A DNA stretch of 64,000 nucleotides from Utricularia gibba. Lineage: Eukaryota; Streptophyta; Magnoliopsida; Lamiales; Lentibulariaceae. The translations under genes were made by a program, and so were the position numbers. Below are positions 48,301 through 59,581 of the stretch, one piece after another. Position 1 is the first letter of the stretch. Each line of letters starts with the position of its first letter. Under the pieces are notes generated by a model. It did not search any database. It was not told where the DNA came from and saw only the letters and a list, made by a program, of their open reading frames with translations. Where the stretch lies: positions 3,410,001-3,474,000 of the forward strand of contig CM007991.1 in the NCBI GenBank assembly GCA_002189035.1, read 5' to 3'.

Positions 48301-49774
48301 CAACACAGAGCTTCAAACCACAAAACATAACCCTAACACTTGTCATTACTAATATTTAAAAATTTCTTTTAAAATAAGAGCCTACATAAGAAACAAGACT
48401 CGTACTTAAAGAAGAATATACTTGAAGCAGAGCAATTTTCACCGAGTTCTCTGGGAGGAGTTTGATCATTTCTAAGGCACCTAATAACTCAGTATCACTC
48501 CATACAGAGAACCTACAGGATGGCCACATTAACATTACTTTATTTAAAACGAAAGCCATCTCTAAAAAGTACTCAACTGGGGATTCATTAACATTGAACA
48601 GCTTTATATGACAAACAACACAGTTCATTGCTTTTGTTTCCCTAAAAATCTCCCACATCTCCCCTTCTTGTCTAGGACTGAGCTTGGATAGAATGCCATT
48701 TATAGAAGTAGCACATGCCATTGCAACTTCCAGTTGCTCGGAGGACAACAATTTAGCCACAGGACGGGCTAGTTTCAACACATGAGATTGCAAAACTGAG
48801 CTTGGTATAACTCTAATGAAGTTTTGAGCAACATCAGTTGCCAAAATTGAAACTGATGGATTCTTGGATTCCAGGATGCTTTGCAATGCTCCAACTATGT
48901 CAATGACCGAATACTGGAATACAGGGAGAAAGAAAAATCTACAATCAAATCCATTATTGCATTTTTCCGAAGTATGAGAAGACCAAGCATACATACATGC
49001 TAGGTGGGTGACGCATAAGATATCCTCCAACTCTAAAAAAATTCAAAATAGTGTTACAAATAAAATAAAAATAGATAGACAAGTATACCCCACAAAAGGA
49101 ACAAAATAAATACTTATAGTGCCACACATCATGAATGCAATGGAAGCTGAAGATCTGCATCCATTGGTTTGCTTGAAATTGTGTACCTTGACCAGTGGGT
49201 GCTTTAATGTTTCACTAGAAATGCACTGGATGAATGCTGCAATTGATTGAAGAACAAGCCTTTGGGTACTGATATCTGAACAGCTCCATTCCCCCGTATT
49301 TTCCAAGCTTCTACGTCCTCATTTTGCGATAAAATTAAATGAGTACCAAGAGAAAGCTACATACGAGCATGAACAACAACAACACAGGTATCAAGTCATA
49401 AACGTACCAGAAATAAAAAGCACTCAAAGAAAAAATTATAAAAAAACAAGAACAAGTGAACAATGATTCAATAATCACGATGTCCATTATATTTCATCTA
49501 AAAGTAAAGAAGTTTGAATCAGAAACAATGATCTATCTTTTTTGAAGAGCTTAGGAGACCAGCCAAAAACAATTAACATGTTCTTTTGGCCAGCGCTAAA
49601 AATGGAAAACAAAGCCGACAAACAAAAGTTTACAATTACGGCCTCAGCTGGGACGAATCAGTACCCTATGCTTAGGGAATGATAAAGGCGCTGGTGGAGG
49701 GATGTGACTTGAGCGCTAATACCGCGGCAGCTCTCCCCCGTCCCATGCTTCGTTGACGCACGCCTCGGTGGCAT
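45400..49774 (-). CDS. ARM-repeat/BTB-POZ protein, At1g04390-like
   Basis: Large protein, probably a CUL3-ligase adaptor as for other BTB proteins. The first exon (49774-49665) is small: it starts MPPRRASTKHG and ends LHQRLYHSLSIG. It joins in phase to 49310-49187 (LENTGEWSCSDISTQRLVLQ). Following blocks: YSVIDIVGALQSILESKNPS and LARPVAKLLSSEQLEVA (ARM-like helices, from 48913 down), LLDNGEAVLQMVVDCIGRS, KMMKMCSTALVEAVIGCL, and the exon region 47486-46390. A first BTB domain is at about 46790-46550 (HADVKLVVANQES, AHEVILAVRCPSLFPP, LLEYAYSGYSHV). A second lies at about 46190-45800 (CARCNYPTFHMHVHKVIVAT, YLRALFQSGMQ, VNWFYSYELSPP). The C-terminus reads AADHMAPAFHLLRDSGELDQ LDDHLVEMV. Substrate unknown. 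All inferred joins checked keep frame. Confidence 0.85.
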
Positions 49775-50576
49775 TTCCACCCCCAACTCCCCCCGCAAGC
49801 ACCTGGCAGTTCGCCTGAATCAGCTGGGACTCCCCTGCACCACCCCTAATCCGCACAAGGAATGCCCAGGCGGGCCGAAGCACGAACGCAAAATAAATTA
49901 TTTATCCAGGAGCCCCTGAAAAACTACGTAATTGGGAAATTAGTCCTCTCACGCTCGCCACAGGCCAGCCCAAACGTCATGAATTGATTGTTTGTAGGCC
50001 CATTACTACCGACAACTGCAGCAAATATTTATGCATATCCTCTGTGGGCCCATTCTTCAATATTCTTGATTGATTTTTTTTTTAATAATTATCTCAAACA
50101 TTCATTATCATTATTATTTTTTTAATAAAAATCAATATTAATTTTTTATTTTAATGGATGTGATAAAAAAGAAGGATGATTAACAAGCCAACCAAACTAT
50201 ATAAATGCAATTAAGTAGTAATTAATGCATGTTTAATATAGTCAGAGAATTAGGGGATAAAAAATGTGGATTCCATTTTCCCACATAGGACCTGCGTTTG
50301 ACTAATCATGACGTGGCGGGAAGGTATTGGCTGAGTATGAGACCTGTCACCTGTGAAAAACAGCAACTCGCAACCAATCACTGTTGGCTGCAAACTTCCA
50401 TGGCTTATTTACAGCTCGACTGCAAGTAATCTACATCGATGGCGGATTTTCGAAAACTTTATTGACTCTGGATGTTCTGCCTGGTGCTACGGCTGATTGG
50501 CTGTGGTTTTTGAGGTTTATGAGCTGTTTGTTGACTGGTTTTTTGGATACCAAGGAGAGTTTTATGAGCCACGCCC
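49775..50576. other. Bidirectional promoter region
   Basis: Divergent spacer between the BTB gene (minus) and the gene at 50577 (plus). Near the BTB start are GC-rich leader sequence and site II motifs (AGCCCA at about 49971, GGCCCA at about 49998 and 50047). An AT-rich middle is followed by the right-hand gene's promoter. No coding frame supported. Confidence 0.5.
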
Positions 50577-51803
50577 ATGGCGTCCGCCTGCGTGAACAGA
50601 ATCGGAATGGCGCCGGAGAATTTTCTAGATTACGGGGGTGGGAAGTTCCAGCAATGCGGTTGGCTGAGTCCCAGGATGTCATTTGGTCATGAGATTTCTG
50701 GGGAGGAGGTGGTGGGTAAACAGCAGGGGAAAAATAAGTCTTCTTTGAAAAATCTGGTTGCGGAGGAGAATGACGACGCAGAGACCGATGAGAAACCAGA
50801 TCCGGAAGTTTCAGGGGAAGAATTGCTGGATTTTGAGTTTCGTCTCGAAGATCCTATCAAAATGCTACCCGCCGATGAGCTTTTCTCCAACGGGAGGCTT
50901 CTTCCGTTGCATCTCGCGGCGTTCCGGCATTCCATCACGACGGCTCCGGAGTCGCCGCCATCGTTTGAGGCTAGGTCGTCGGAGGGGCCTAAATGTCATC
51001 CTTCAACAGATCCTTACTTGTTCTCCCCTAAAGCACCTAGATGCGCTAGCCATTGGAAAGAGATTTTCGGCCTCAGAAAGTTGTATAAAAACTCCAATCT
51101 CAAGGCGGCGGAAGATGAAAAAGTAGCGGCGGCGACGGCTGCTTTATGTTCTCAAAAAACCGCCGCCAGAACTCTGAAACAGTTTATCTACCGGAACTCC
51201 AAATCCTCACTCAATGCATGTTCTGATTCATCCTTCCATCTTCCATTGTTGAAGGACTCTGACCATGACTCTGTGAATATTTCCTCTCGCCTCTCCCTCT
51301 ACTCTTCCTCCCACAGCCACGACCACGAAGAACTCCATCTTCATCGTTTCTCCGTAGATTCAGAAAAACCATGCGTCATCTCCCGGAAACCTCACCAAAC
51401 CACTGGCACTGTCACCAAAGTTCGAGTAGCAAAGACAACAGTCCCTCCGAATCGGAGCACAGTCCGAAGAAATCCTGAATCTACAATCTCAATTCACAGC
51501 GTAGCTGTGGATAGCCCTCGAATGAATCCGTCAGGGAAGATTGTGTTTCACGGTTTGGAGCGAAGCTCAAGTAGTCCCGGCAGTTTCAACGGAGGACCAA
51601 GACACAAACACTGCGGAATGGAGAGGTCTTATTCAGCAAACGTTCGAATCACTCCTGTCCTTAACGTCCCTGTTTGCTCCTCGCTAAGGGGTTCCTCAAA
51701 ATCTGGTGTGTTTGGTCTCCCATTGTTCCAGAAGAAGGAAACTGGAAGCAGCATTGCTAGTAGAAACAGAGGAGTTTCTGTTCACAGCAAGAACCGAACT
51801 TAA
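50577..51803 (+). CDS. Serine-rich plant-specific protein of unknown function
   Basis: Single exon, 408 residues, starting MASACVNRIGMAPENF. Visible blocks: LLDFEFRLEDPIKMLPADEL FSNGRLLPL near residues 85-112, SPKAPRCASHWKEIFGLRKL near 150-170, LKQFIYRNSKSSLNA, and LPLLKDSDHDSVNISSRLSL. The C-terminal part has VDSPRMNPSGKIVFHGLERS SSSPGSFNGG, MERSYSANVRITPVLNVPV and SLRGSSKSGVFGL. These blocks match a family of Arabidopsis proteins I recall (At1g79060 type) without known biochemistry. There is no signal peptide, membrane segment or catalytic motif. Basic and serine-rich composition with many SP/RSxS sites suggests a phosphorylated nuclear or membrane-peripheral regulator; this is inference. 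The preceding open frame at 50384 is in another frame and not joined. Confidence 0.85.
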   Translation: MASACVNRIGMAPENFLDYGGGKFQQCGWLSPRMSFGHEISGEEVVGKQQGKNKSSLKNLVAEENDDAETDEKPDPEVSGEELLDFEFRLEDPIKMLPADELFSNGRLLPLHLAAFRHSITTAPESPPSFEARSSEGPKCHPSTDPYLFSPKAPRCASHWKEIFGLRKLYKNSNLKAAEDEKVAAATAALCSQKTAARTLKQFIYRNSKSSLNACSDSSFHLPLLKDSDHDSVNISSRLSLYSSSHSHDHEELHLHRFSVDSEKPCVISRKPHQTTGTVTKVRVAKTTVPPNRSTVRRNPESTISIHSVAVDSPRMNPSGKIVFHGLERSSSSPGSFNGGPRHKHCGMERSYSANVRITPVLNVPVCSSLRGSSKSGVFGLPLFQKKETGSSIASRNRGVSVHSKNRT

Positions 51804-53645
51804 TTGAATAACCATGGATTTTGACTGGTATGCACCCCTTTCTTCTTCTTCCTGTCATCATTTTCTTTCTCTTGAGAAACAGATTTTGGGGTTTAGTTAG
51901 TGCTTCAATAAAGATAATCAATTTTTCTTGTCAAGTACCGTTATGGCGCAATCAGGATAAAAACTGATGGTCTCCAGTCCTCAGTCCTCTCTGCATCAAT
52001 CAACTCTTTGCTCAATCTCTGCTTCTTATCTTCAGTCTCCCTGCCATTTCTTACTATTGAAACAGATATACAATAAACAAATCTCCACTCTTAAAGATCA
52101 GCCAGTGGTGGGACTGGGTGCAGTCTCCCCCACTCCAATACCATTAAACCTTGAAAAGAAATCTACATTTCAGCATCTCAGAGCAGTTGGATTGTCATAA
52201 AATGGGACTCCTTTATACCAAAGCTGAAGCCTTTTTCTTCCATCTAATGTGCTTGCAGAAAGAGCTAACGACCCAAAGCGTTGATGTGGGTATGCAGTCA
52301 AAGCTGTGAGGGGACTGGGAATCTTTGCTTTTGTGGTTGCAGTACTTAGAAAAAAAGTCGATGGCTCTGTTCTGCTCCCTTGTGTACAGAAAATGCCAAC
52401 TCTGCCTGCCCCGCGCCATTGGCCTTCTTCGCCTTCTGTGCCTCGGCGCCACTGCACTGACCTGTTGCTGTTAAGCACCGAGCCCAGCCAGTTTCCGGTC
52501 TCTTTGCTTTTTGGTTCATCGATCATCCAAACGTGCGTGCTGGCGCCTCTGTCTCATTGATCCAACTTGAAATTTTCCATTTTGTATTCGTTTATTTTCA
52601 AATCTCAATCTCAGCCGTTCATGATCGGTGGAGCTATCCAACGGTCGTGACTGATTCAGAATACTTGTCTCGAATTTCTCTGGCGCTTAACGAGAAAATT
52701 ACCAGTTTCCAGCCCAGCCGTACGGTGTCCACGTGCGAAAATGAGTTTATAGAAGACTGGGCCGACGGTTATCAAGAAGGCCCAAAAGTGATTACGTCAA
52801 TGACAAGCGTGGCCCCGTATCTACTGCAGCCCAAGCGTCACCTCGTTTAGGCATTTTGGCGGTTTGGAGTAACCGGTGGCGAAGCGCGACGGAGGAGAGG
52901 CTATAGGCGCGGCGAGGGAAACGCTTGATTGGATCGATGCCATCCGTGCAGCTTCTGAGGTGTTAGAGATTCTTCTTCGGCATTCACGTCGTAAATTTCT
53001 TCGAGGTAATTCACTGCCGATTCTGTGTAGGGTAAGTATTTAGATGAAGATCGTGAAAATTCGGTGTAGCAATTGAGTCTTCTTCATGTAAGGATTGCTG
53101 CTTCACGTGCGCACTGGATTTTGAAGGACTTCGCTGATAGGAAAAGAAAGCTGAAGTATGGCAGTTTTTAGCCCCTTCGATTCAGGTACTGGAATTTGTA
53201 CAGGTGTTTCTGCGATGAACACTGGTTTGATCGGTTGACTACAGAGCCTTACAGGACGCTTGGCGCTGGTTTAGGAACTGTTCCTGGAACACTCTTGCTC
53301 CTTAGATGGCCCTTTCTCCAGGAGCAAGGCGACTGAGTCATCGTGGAGGCGAATTTGGTACCTTTATTGTTAAGTATTTACACGATTTCGTTTTAATGGT
53401 TTATGGACCATTTAAAACGCTTTATTAGAAAAAAAAAGCTATCTTACAGCTTACGGCGGGTTGTAAAATGATTATTAAAATAATATAAATCACAATAGTG
53501 ATTAATGAGAAAGAATTTGTCCAGCTGTGGCGAGCTCTTGTTTTTCTTCAGTCTCTATATAAATGCCATGGCGCGGGTAGCTTTTATTCTAAAGTTCTGC
53601 TGCACCGCAGCCGCTTTTGCTTTCCCCGTTGGGAGCGTTGAAAAC
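51804..53645. other. Spacer and probable NAC leader
   Basis: 3' UTR of the preceding gene, then mixed DNA. Minus-strand frames at 52170-52526 and 52213-52452 and plus frames at 52533-52850 show no known motif. The GC-richer segment 52860-53060 has a 42-codon stretch reading like coding sequence (KRDGGEAIGAARETLDWIDA and on) without a start or partner exon. The tail belongs to the NAC leader. Confidence 0.4.
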
Positions 53646-55280
53646 ATGGGCAGCCTGAGCAGTGTAGAGGCTAATCTTCCTCCAGGGTTCAGATTCCATC
53701 CTCGGGACGAGGAGTTGATCTGCGATTATTTGATGAAGTGGGTTTCCGGCACCGCCGCCGCCCACGCCTTTCCGATGCTCATCGAAGTGGATATGAATAA
53801 GTGCGAGCCTTGGGATATTCCTGGTAAGTATGGTTTTCTTTTGTTTTCTTCTTGTTTATGATGTACAGTTCGTAGATGAATCTTCGGAGAGGAGGTGATC
53901 TCTAGAACTTTATTGAATTGCACAAGATTCTTTACGGGACTGAAACACTATTCATTCGACAACAAACCTCACCTAACCAACAATCTTTTATGTACGATCT
54001 GACATTTTTTTTCCTAGATACCGATGAAGCCGACCCATCTAAGCATTTTTGTCGAAGCCACACACACGTGTGCTCTTGTGCTTCACTTATTCTTCCCTTA
54101 CCAAAATCTTTGACAAAACAGTTCGAGTTAGGCACCTCTTGAAACTTGACCTCATAAGCCGCCCCTAGCCGCCATCACCATCGTTGGGCTGCTTTATACT
54201 TGTTTTTTTAAGCTATTTTATTCTGAAGTTGAAAATACTAATGAGGTTTATGCTTGATAAAGAAAGCGCTTGTGTGGGGGCAAGGAGTGGTACTTCTACT
54301 GCCTAAGAGATCGGAAATATTCTACTGGCGTCAGAACCAATCGAGCCACCGTGTCGGGGTACTGGAAAGCCACGGCCAAGGACCGGCCGATCGCTCGGAG
54401 AGGAACCCTTGTGGGTTTTCGAAAGACTCTAGTATTCTACGAGGGAAGAGCTCCTAAAGGCCGGAAGACACACTGGGTAATGCACGAATTCCGGCTGCAC
54501 ACGCCCGGCCTGAAAACCCACCCTACAGTTACGGTAACTCCTTAATTACTTACCACTAATTAGTGTTTAGAAAAGATGTCTATAAGTCGTACAGAGTTTT
54601 GCTGCAATTGGGAAGGTTAATGGTGCACGAAGAATTAAGATTGACTAATCAGGGATCTACATTAGAAAGTTGATTGGCTAGGAATTTAATGATCAGTGAC
54701 ACGTGTTGATCTGGCTCCACCCCTTTCCAGATTTTAATGCAGATATTTTCTGCTCTTATTTCTGTATATTGTTAAAACTAATTATTGCGTCACCATTGTT
54801 GTTCCATAGTTGAAAATCCTATCCCAAGCGTTTAATCATGTGCTCTTTTGGGATATGCAGGAAGATTGGGTGCTATGCAGGGTATTTAAGAAGAAACCAG
54901 ATACCCCTTGCACGCAGAACATCCCAAGCACCGTGATACACGAGCTGCCACCGCAGCCGCTGATGGCGGAACCCTACTATCAGCAAGTGCCCTGCTTCTC
55001 CAATGTTGCCCATATCCAGAGTCACTCTTACTACTATGCTCATCAAGCTCTGCCCACAAGGACTCCCCCAAGCCACCTTGAAGGCGGAATTCTGTTACCG
55101 GATTGCATTTCAGGTGGATGGTTGAGTGCAGTTCCACCCCCTTGCAACGACGGGAACATGATCAAGTCGAACTTCAGTCACTTTCCAGGATCGAAGCTTC
55201 CCAGTATCAGGACAGCAGAACCTGCGAATCACCGAGCATGGGAGATGGAAGCTTCCATGGGTATCTGTCTGAAGCTCTGA
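53646..55280 (+). CDS. NAC transcription factor, NAC1/NAC021-022-like (one frame break)
   Basis: Three exons: 53646-53823, 54263-54533, 54861-55280. The NAC domain reads [48 protein letters not shown], then ESACVG, and [83 protein letters not shown]. Between ACVG and GKEW the frame slips at the G5 run 54276-54280: with six Gs the codons give ACVGGKEW and a 289-residue protein. The first intron is in phase 1 directly after WDIP. NAC1-type proteins act in auxin-dependent lateral root and organ-boundary programmes; subgroup assigned by [14 protein letters not shown] and ACVGGKEW. The in-frame upstream ATG at 53568 adds a non-family extension, so 53646 is chosen. Confidence 0.88.
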
Positions 55281-56767
55281 TGCATTCTACAAGGTATTGA
55301 TACTCGAAGCGTCTTAGAAGCAAGTTTGGTTCCTCACTCAGAACATTATTATCCTTACATCCTAGGCATTGTGAACATAAGACATTCTCATACACAAAAC
55401 CCTAATAACCTCTAAAATATATTTTAAAACTGTAATAACTTCTGTTCGTAGCAAAACAAAAAGTTGCAGACTTTCAATTTTTCTGCCTTAAATCCCGAAG
55501 CCTAAGGTCTGGAAACAGTGAAAGGAGACATGGGTTCTCTTTGAATGGATCAAGGCTATCAGCTGAATCAGCACACATACTACGCTGCAAACCGCATCTG
55601 GCCTTGCGGTTTTCTCGGAGAAGTTGAAAGATCACATCATCTTGCATGTGATTTTTTCAGCAAATTAGCAGTTGAAGAAGCCCTGGATTCTTCATATAGT
55701 CTTGAGGCTCACGAAAATTCAGACGTCACTTCGATCATCGAACCAGGGTGCGATTTTCATCAAGCAAGCTCATCACTGACACCTCATAGCCGCTTTGGAC
55801 TCATCGGATTCTGCCAATTCTGCAGTATCATCTCCATCAACATACTGCTGCAGTTGATGGGAACATACACGTCTAGTTCAACCTCCAAATCAAGATTTTG
55901 ATTGATGAAGAGCATTCGTATCAGAGTCCATAGCTTCGCTCACAGCTTCAAGGATGGCAACAATCGATGATCCAACCATCGAACATGGCAGTTTCATCTC
56001 CATATCATGATCGCCTCACCTCCCAGCACCAGCAGCTAGATACCATTCCCAAGGTAATCTCCCAGCTTCGTGCTTTCCAGCCACCTTATCCACCCGCTTC
56101 GGATCCCATTCTCAGAACCAATGAACAAAATCTCGATGCTTGTGAACAAAGCAAAACCAGGCATCGAGCGAGGCCTATGTGCTTCGATTGAACCTCTTAC
56201 AAGATGAAAATTCCAGTCAAGTCAACAATTGTAATAAAACTTTTGAATAAAAAAATTGAAAAACTACTTTTGGAAAATAACATAATTTAATTGGTCGGAA
56301 AACGTGGTAGAAAAATTAGGTATGTTAGAAGTCGGTTTGGGTGTCGTTGTAGCGTGGAGTGCCGTGCAACAGCACATGGCAATTGCGTAAATACATTTTT
56401 AATTAAAAAAAATGGAGAGAGAAAAGAATTTGTGGATAATTTTTCGCTGTTTCCCGCCAAGTAAGCCGACAGGGGGCCCACCCAAGAAACTAAACACGTG
56501 CGAGGCCCGCGTTTTCAGGTAAATTTGTCATCAATTATTATTATTTTTTAAGGTGAAATTCATTTAGTGGCAGTATCGTAATTAAGTTCATTTCGGGGCC
56601 CAATCATTATTCTCCCATGGGGTTGGTTTGTTTATCTAATCCCCGTTCAGTTTCTTGGAGGCTTCCGAACTAATTTAAAGACGAATGGGCACTGGTCTTC
56701 GTTGCACAACTGCGTTGTAGATATCGTTGCTGCGGAGTCGCTGGAGGTGGCGGATTTACAGCCGGGG
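55281..56767. other. Spacer between NAC1-like and BEH4-like genes
   Basis: 3' UTR of the NAC gene. Two plus-strand frames (55545-55901, 118 codons; 55967-56191) have normal-looking composition but no family motif, no obvious splice link and no neighbour relation. AT-rich from 56220. The part after 56560 is the probable BEH4-like promoter and leader. Confidence 0.45.
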
Positions 56768-58668
56768 ATGACGTCGGGGGCGAGGCTGCCGTCGTGGAAG
56801 GAGCGTGAGAATAATAAACGGAGGGAGCGCCGTCGCCGCGCGATCGCAGCGAAGATCTTTGCTGGACTGCGGATGTACGGGAACTACAAGCTTCCAAAGC
56901 ATTGCGACAACAATGAAGTGTTGAAAGCTCTCTGCAATGAAGCGGGATGGATCGTCGAGGAAGACGGCACCACGTATCGGAAGGTGCGTGTTAGTCGATT
57001 CTGTAGACTGTGACGCGTACGTTAGATTCGATGCGAGATTTTTTTGACAGTTTCTTCTTTCGAAATTGATCGGAATCGAGTTTGATTTCGCCTTTGGTGG
57101 TCTGTTATTCTGATGGGAAAATGCCTTTCTCTGTATTTTTGATGGGGGTGCCTGCTAAATTGGTGGGTAAGCATTGAGAGGTGAGGAGCGCCTCAGCGGA
57201 AGGCGCATGATAGAGTCGTGCTGCGTGTTTTGGGAGATATTTGAGTTTTTTTAATGTTGAGTTATCAATTATTAGTATGCTGGTCAGATAAAGGTAGACT
57301 CTTGCGCAAAATCAGCATAGGACAGCTCATGGAATCGAATCTGGTTACTTTATTCTTAGAATATGTATTTTCCATATATATATTTAAGGCATTGTCATTT
57401 GTCAGTTCCTGGGCTTGGACCATGTGAGTGTTTCGTAGTGCTAAAATAATTGGGATTGCCTGTTGGCTATGTACTGCACGGTCTGTGGGAGAGGATCTTA
57501 TGTTTTTTCACATGCTTAGAGTTCCCAAAATTCTTACGCTTTTTTCTGTTTAGTTCTGAGTAAAGTACAAAGCAGAGATCGCTTTACCTTTACCTTTTTT
57601 CTCATAAGGGACAGCTATACGATCACGCCTTTCTGATCTTTCAGCTGCTAGTGAATGTTATTTGATTGGTGGGTCTCTTGAAAAGCATTTGCCACATGAC
57701 ACTTGCCTGTTTGAAATGCTGATAATGTGATCACGGCTGGTGCTTTGTAGTGATATTGGAGGCATGTTTGGATTCTTCTTGAACTTTTCGGCATTTTGCA
57801 GGGATGCAAGCCAGTGGAAAACACAGATGTAAGTGGTGGCTTGGCTATTGTAAGTCCTGGCTCGTCGCATAGGCTAAGCTCCAAAACATCTTTCAATCCA
57901 AGTTCTGGATCATCTTTTGCAAGCCCTGTTTCATCCCAATACACTAGCAATGTAAATTACTCTGCTGATCCGAATTCTTTAATCCCCTGGTTAAAGAACC
58001 TATCCTCCGGCTCTCTGCCTGTCTCATCTAAGCATCCAAATCATCATTATATTCCAGGGGGTTCAATAAGTGCTCCTGTAACACCCCCATTTAGCTCACC
58101 TTCCCCCGGTACACCTCGAATGCATTCTAACTGGGATGACCCTGCATCTGGTTCCGGCTGGTCCGGCCAACGGTTCCCATTTTTTCCATCTTCGACTCCC
58201 CAAAGTCCTGGACTCCAAACACCTCCAGATTCCGGGTGGCTTTCTGGTGTTCAAACCCCTCAAGATGATGGTCCTTGTTCTCCTATGTTCAGCCTTGTAT
58301 CTGCTAATCCATTTGGGATCAGGGATGCATTGTCGAATGGGGGATCTCGTGTGTGGACTCCCGGACAAAGTGGAACTTGCTCCCCAGCCGTTCCCGCTGG
58401 TGCTGACCAAACAGCGGATGTCCCTATGATGGAAGCGGTTACTTCCGAGTTTGCATTTGGAAGCAGTGCAAGAGGGCTGGTGAAACCATGGGAAGGTGAA
58501 AGAATACACGATGAGTGTGTTCCTGATGACCTCGAGCTCACTCTTGGCAGCTCGAACACCAGGTACATTAATCTATGCATCCCTTGGCTCACTATTAACC
58601 CTCTTCACAGACTTTGCACTGCTGCATCTAACCCCACTACCCTCGTGACCAGCAGGTGTAGAGACTGA
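56768..58668 (+). CDS. BES1/BZR1 homologue, BEH4-like
   Basis: Brassinosteroid-response transcription factor. Exon 1 (56768-56983) encodes [35 protein letters not shown] to [10 protein letters not shown], the bHLH-like DNA-binding domain. Exon 2 starts at 57802 (GCKPVE). The middle is Ser/Pro-rich with many S/T-x3-S/T sites for GSK3/BIN2 kinases, including the [27 protein letters not shown] and [16 protein letters not shown] blocks. The end [13 protein letters not shown] contains the LxLxL EAR repressor motif. A 93-nt GT..AG segment (58563-58655) divisible by three can be removed or kept: spliced 329 residues ending SNTRCRD, retained 360 residues, with the same stop. The start matches the family; the frame is open upstream but unrelated. 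Regulation: dephosphorylation in response to brassinosteroid moves it to the nucleus (family knowledge). Confidence 0.93.
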
Positions 58669-59581
58669 GGGATCAAAATCCACATCTCCAGAGATAATGA
58701 TTCCAGCAACCTTTTGAACTGGTGTGACTCAGAGAGGGGTAACCACCATCTCCGCTTCTCTTCTTGAAGATCTCTCTTGTATTGGCCTGCCTTGTCTCTT
58801 TGCACATTCTTTCGCTTGCTGCCTCCCCCTTCTGATGCTGTGATATTACTCATCTTCCTTTCTTCTTCTGTAATTGATGCTATATTAGAGGTCATTGCGG
58901 TAATGCTATAAGAAATTTCAATGCAATGCCTCTGTTACTGTCCGAATCCCCCTCATTCACCAACTTGGTCGCCCCATTGATGACTGACTTCTGGTCTTCC
59001 ATTCACACTGTTGAATTTGGGAACACGATGATCTCACATCCTACTTTAAAGCATCAGTTTAATGTTCACACACACTGCAGATAAGGATCATTATTCTTCT
59101 TGTTCCAAGTACAGGAGTCTTTGCAGCCCTAATGGAACCCAAAAATCTCATAATGATGCGATTATTGTCCCTATAACTAGCCCTAGCCTAGGCTACTGAT
59201 TGATAATTGCGAGATGATTTAGAAAATTGATATGTTAATTCTAAGTATCATCACGTTGTGGAATTTTCTTTCTTAAATTTTGATTCTGTGTAATAATGTT
59301 TTGAAATGACAAAGATGCTTAAAGGTATATTTTTTTTTTCCAAAAGCTTTGGTTTTTGCAGCTTGTAAACCCGGTGGACTTTTCCGATGGGTTGGTGGGG
59401 GTAGGGGTGGTTCCATAAATGCGGGGGCATCTTTCACTTCTGGAGGTGTAATAAGACGGATGGATGCACCCTGTGCTGAAAGGGTCAAACCTTACACACT
59501 CTACAAATTCTTACTGCCGAGCGAGGACAAGTCAGTTTTACTTGACGCAAAAGGCTTTGTTTTTTGGGTTTCCCGGCGACA
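58669..59581. other. BEH4-like 3' region and NIP promoter
   Basis: 3' UTR of the BEH4-like gene, then spacer. Frames at 59349-59690 and 59464-59763 run into the NIP first exon but are not themselves genes. A T-run lies at 59329-59339. Confidence 0.45.

Noticed and set aside
52170-52526. Minus-strand frames of 118 and 79 codons
   Set aside because: They overlap in different frames and match nothing I recognise; no promoter or splice evidence.
53568-53645. Upstream in-frame ATG for the NAC1-like gene
   Set aside because: Adds 26 residues without family similarity; [15 protein letters not shown] is the normal family start.
55545-56191. Two plus-strand frames (118 and 74 codons) after the NAC1-like gene
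   Set aside because: Reasonable composition but no recognisable domain, different frames, and no convincing splice link. Could be a small unknown gene; not supported enough to call.
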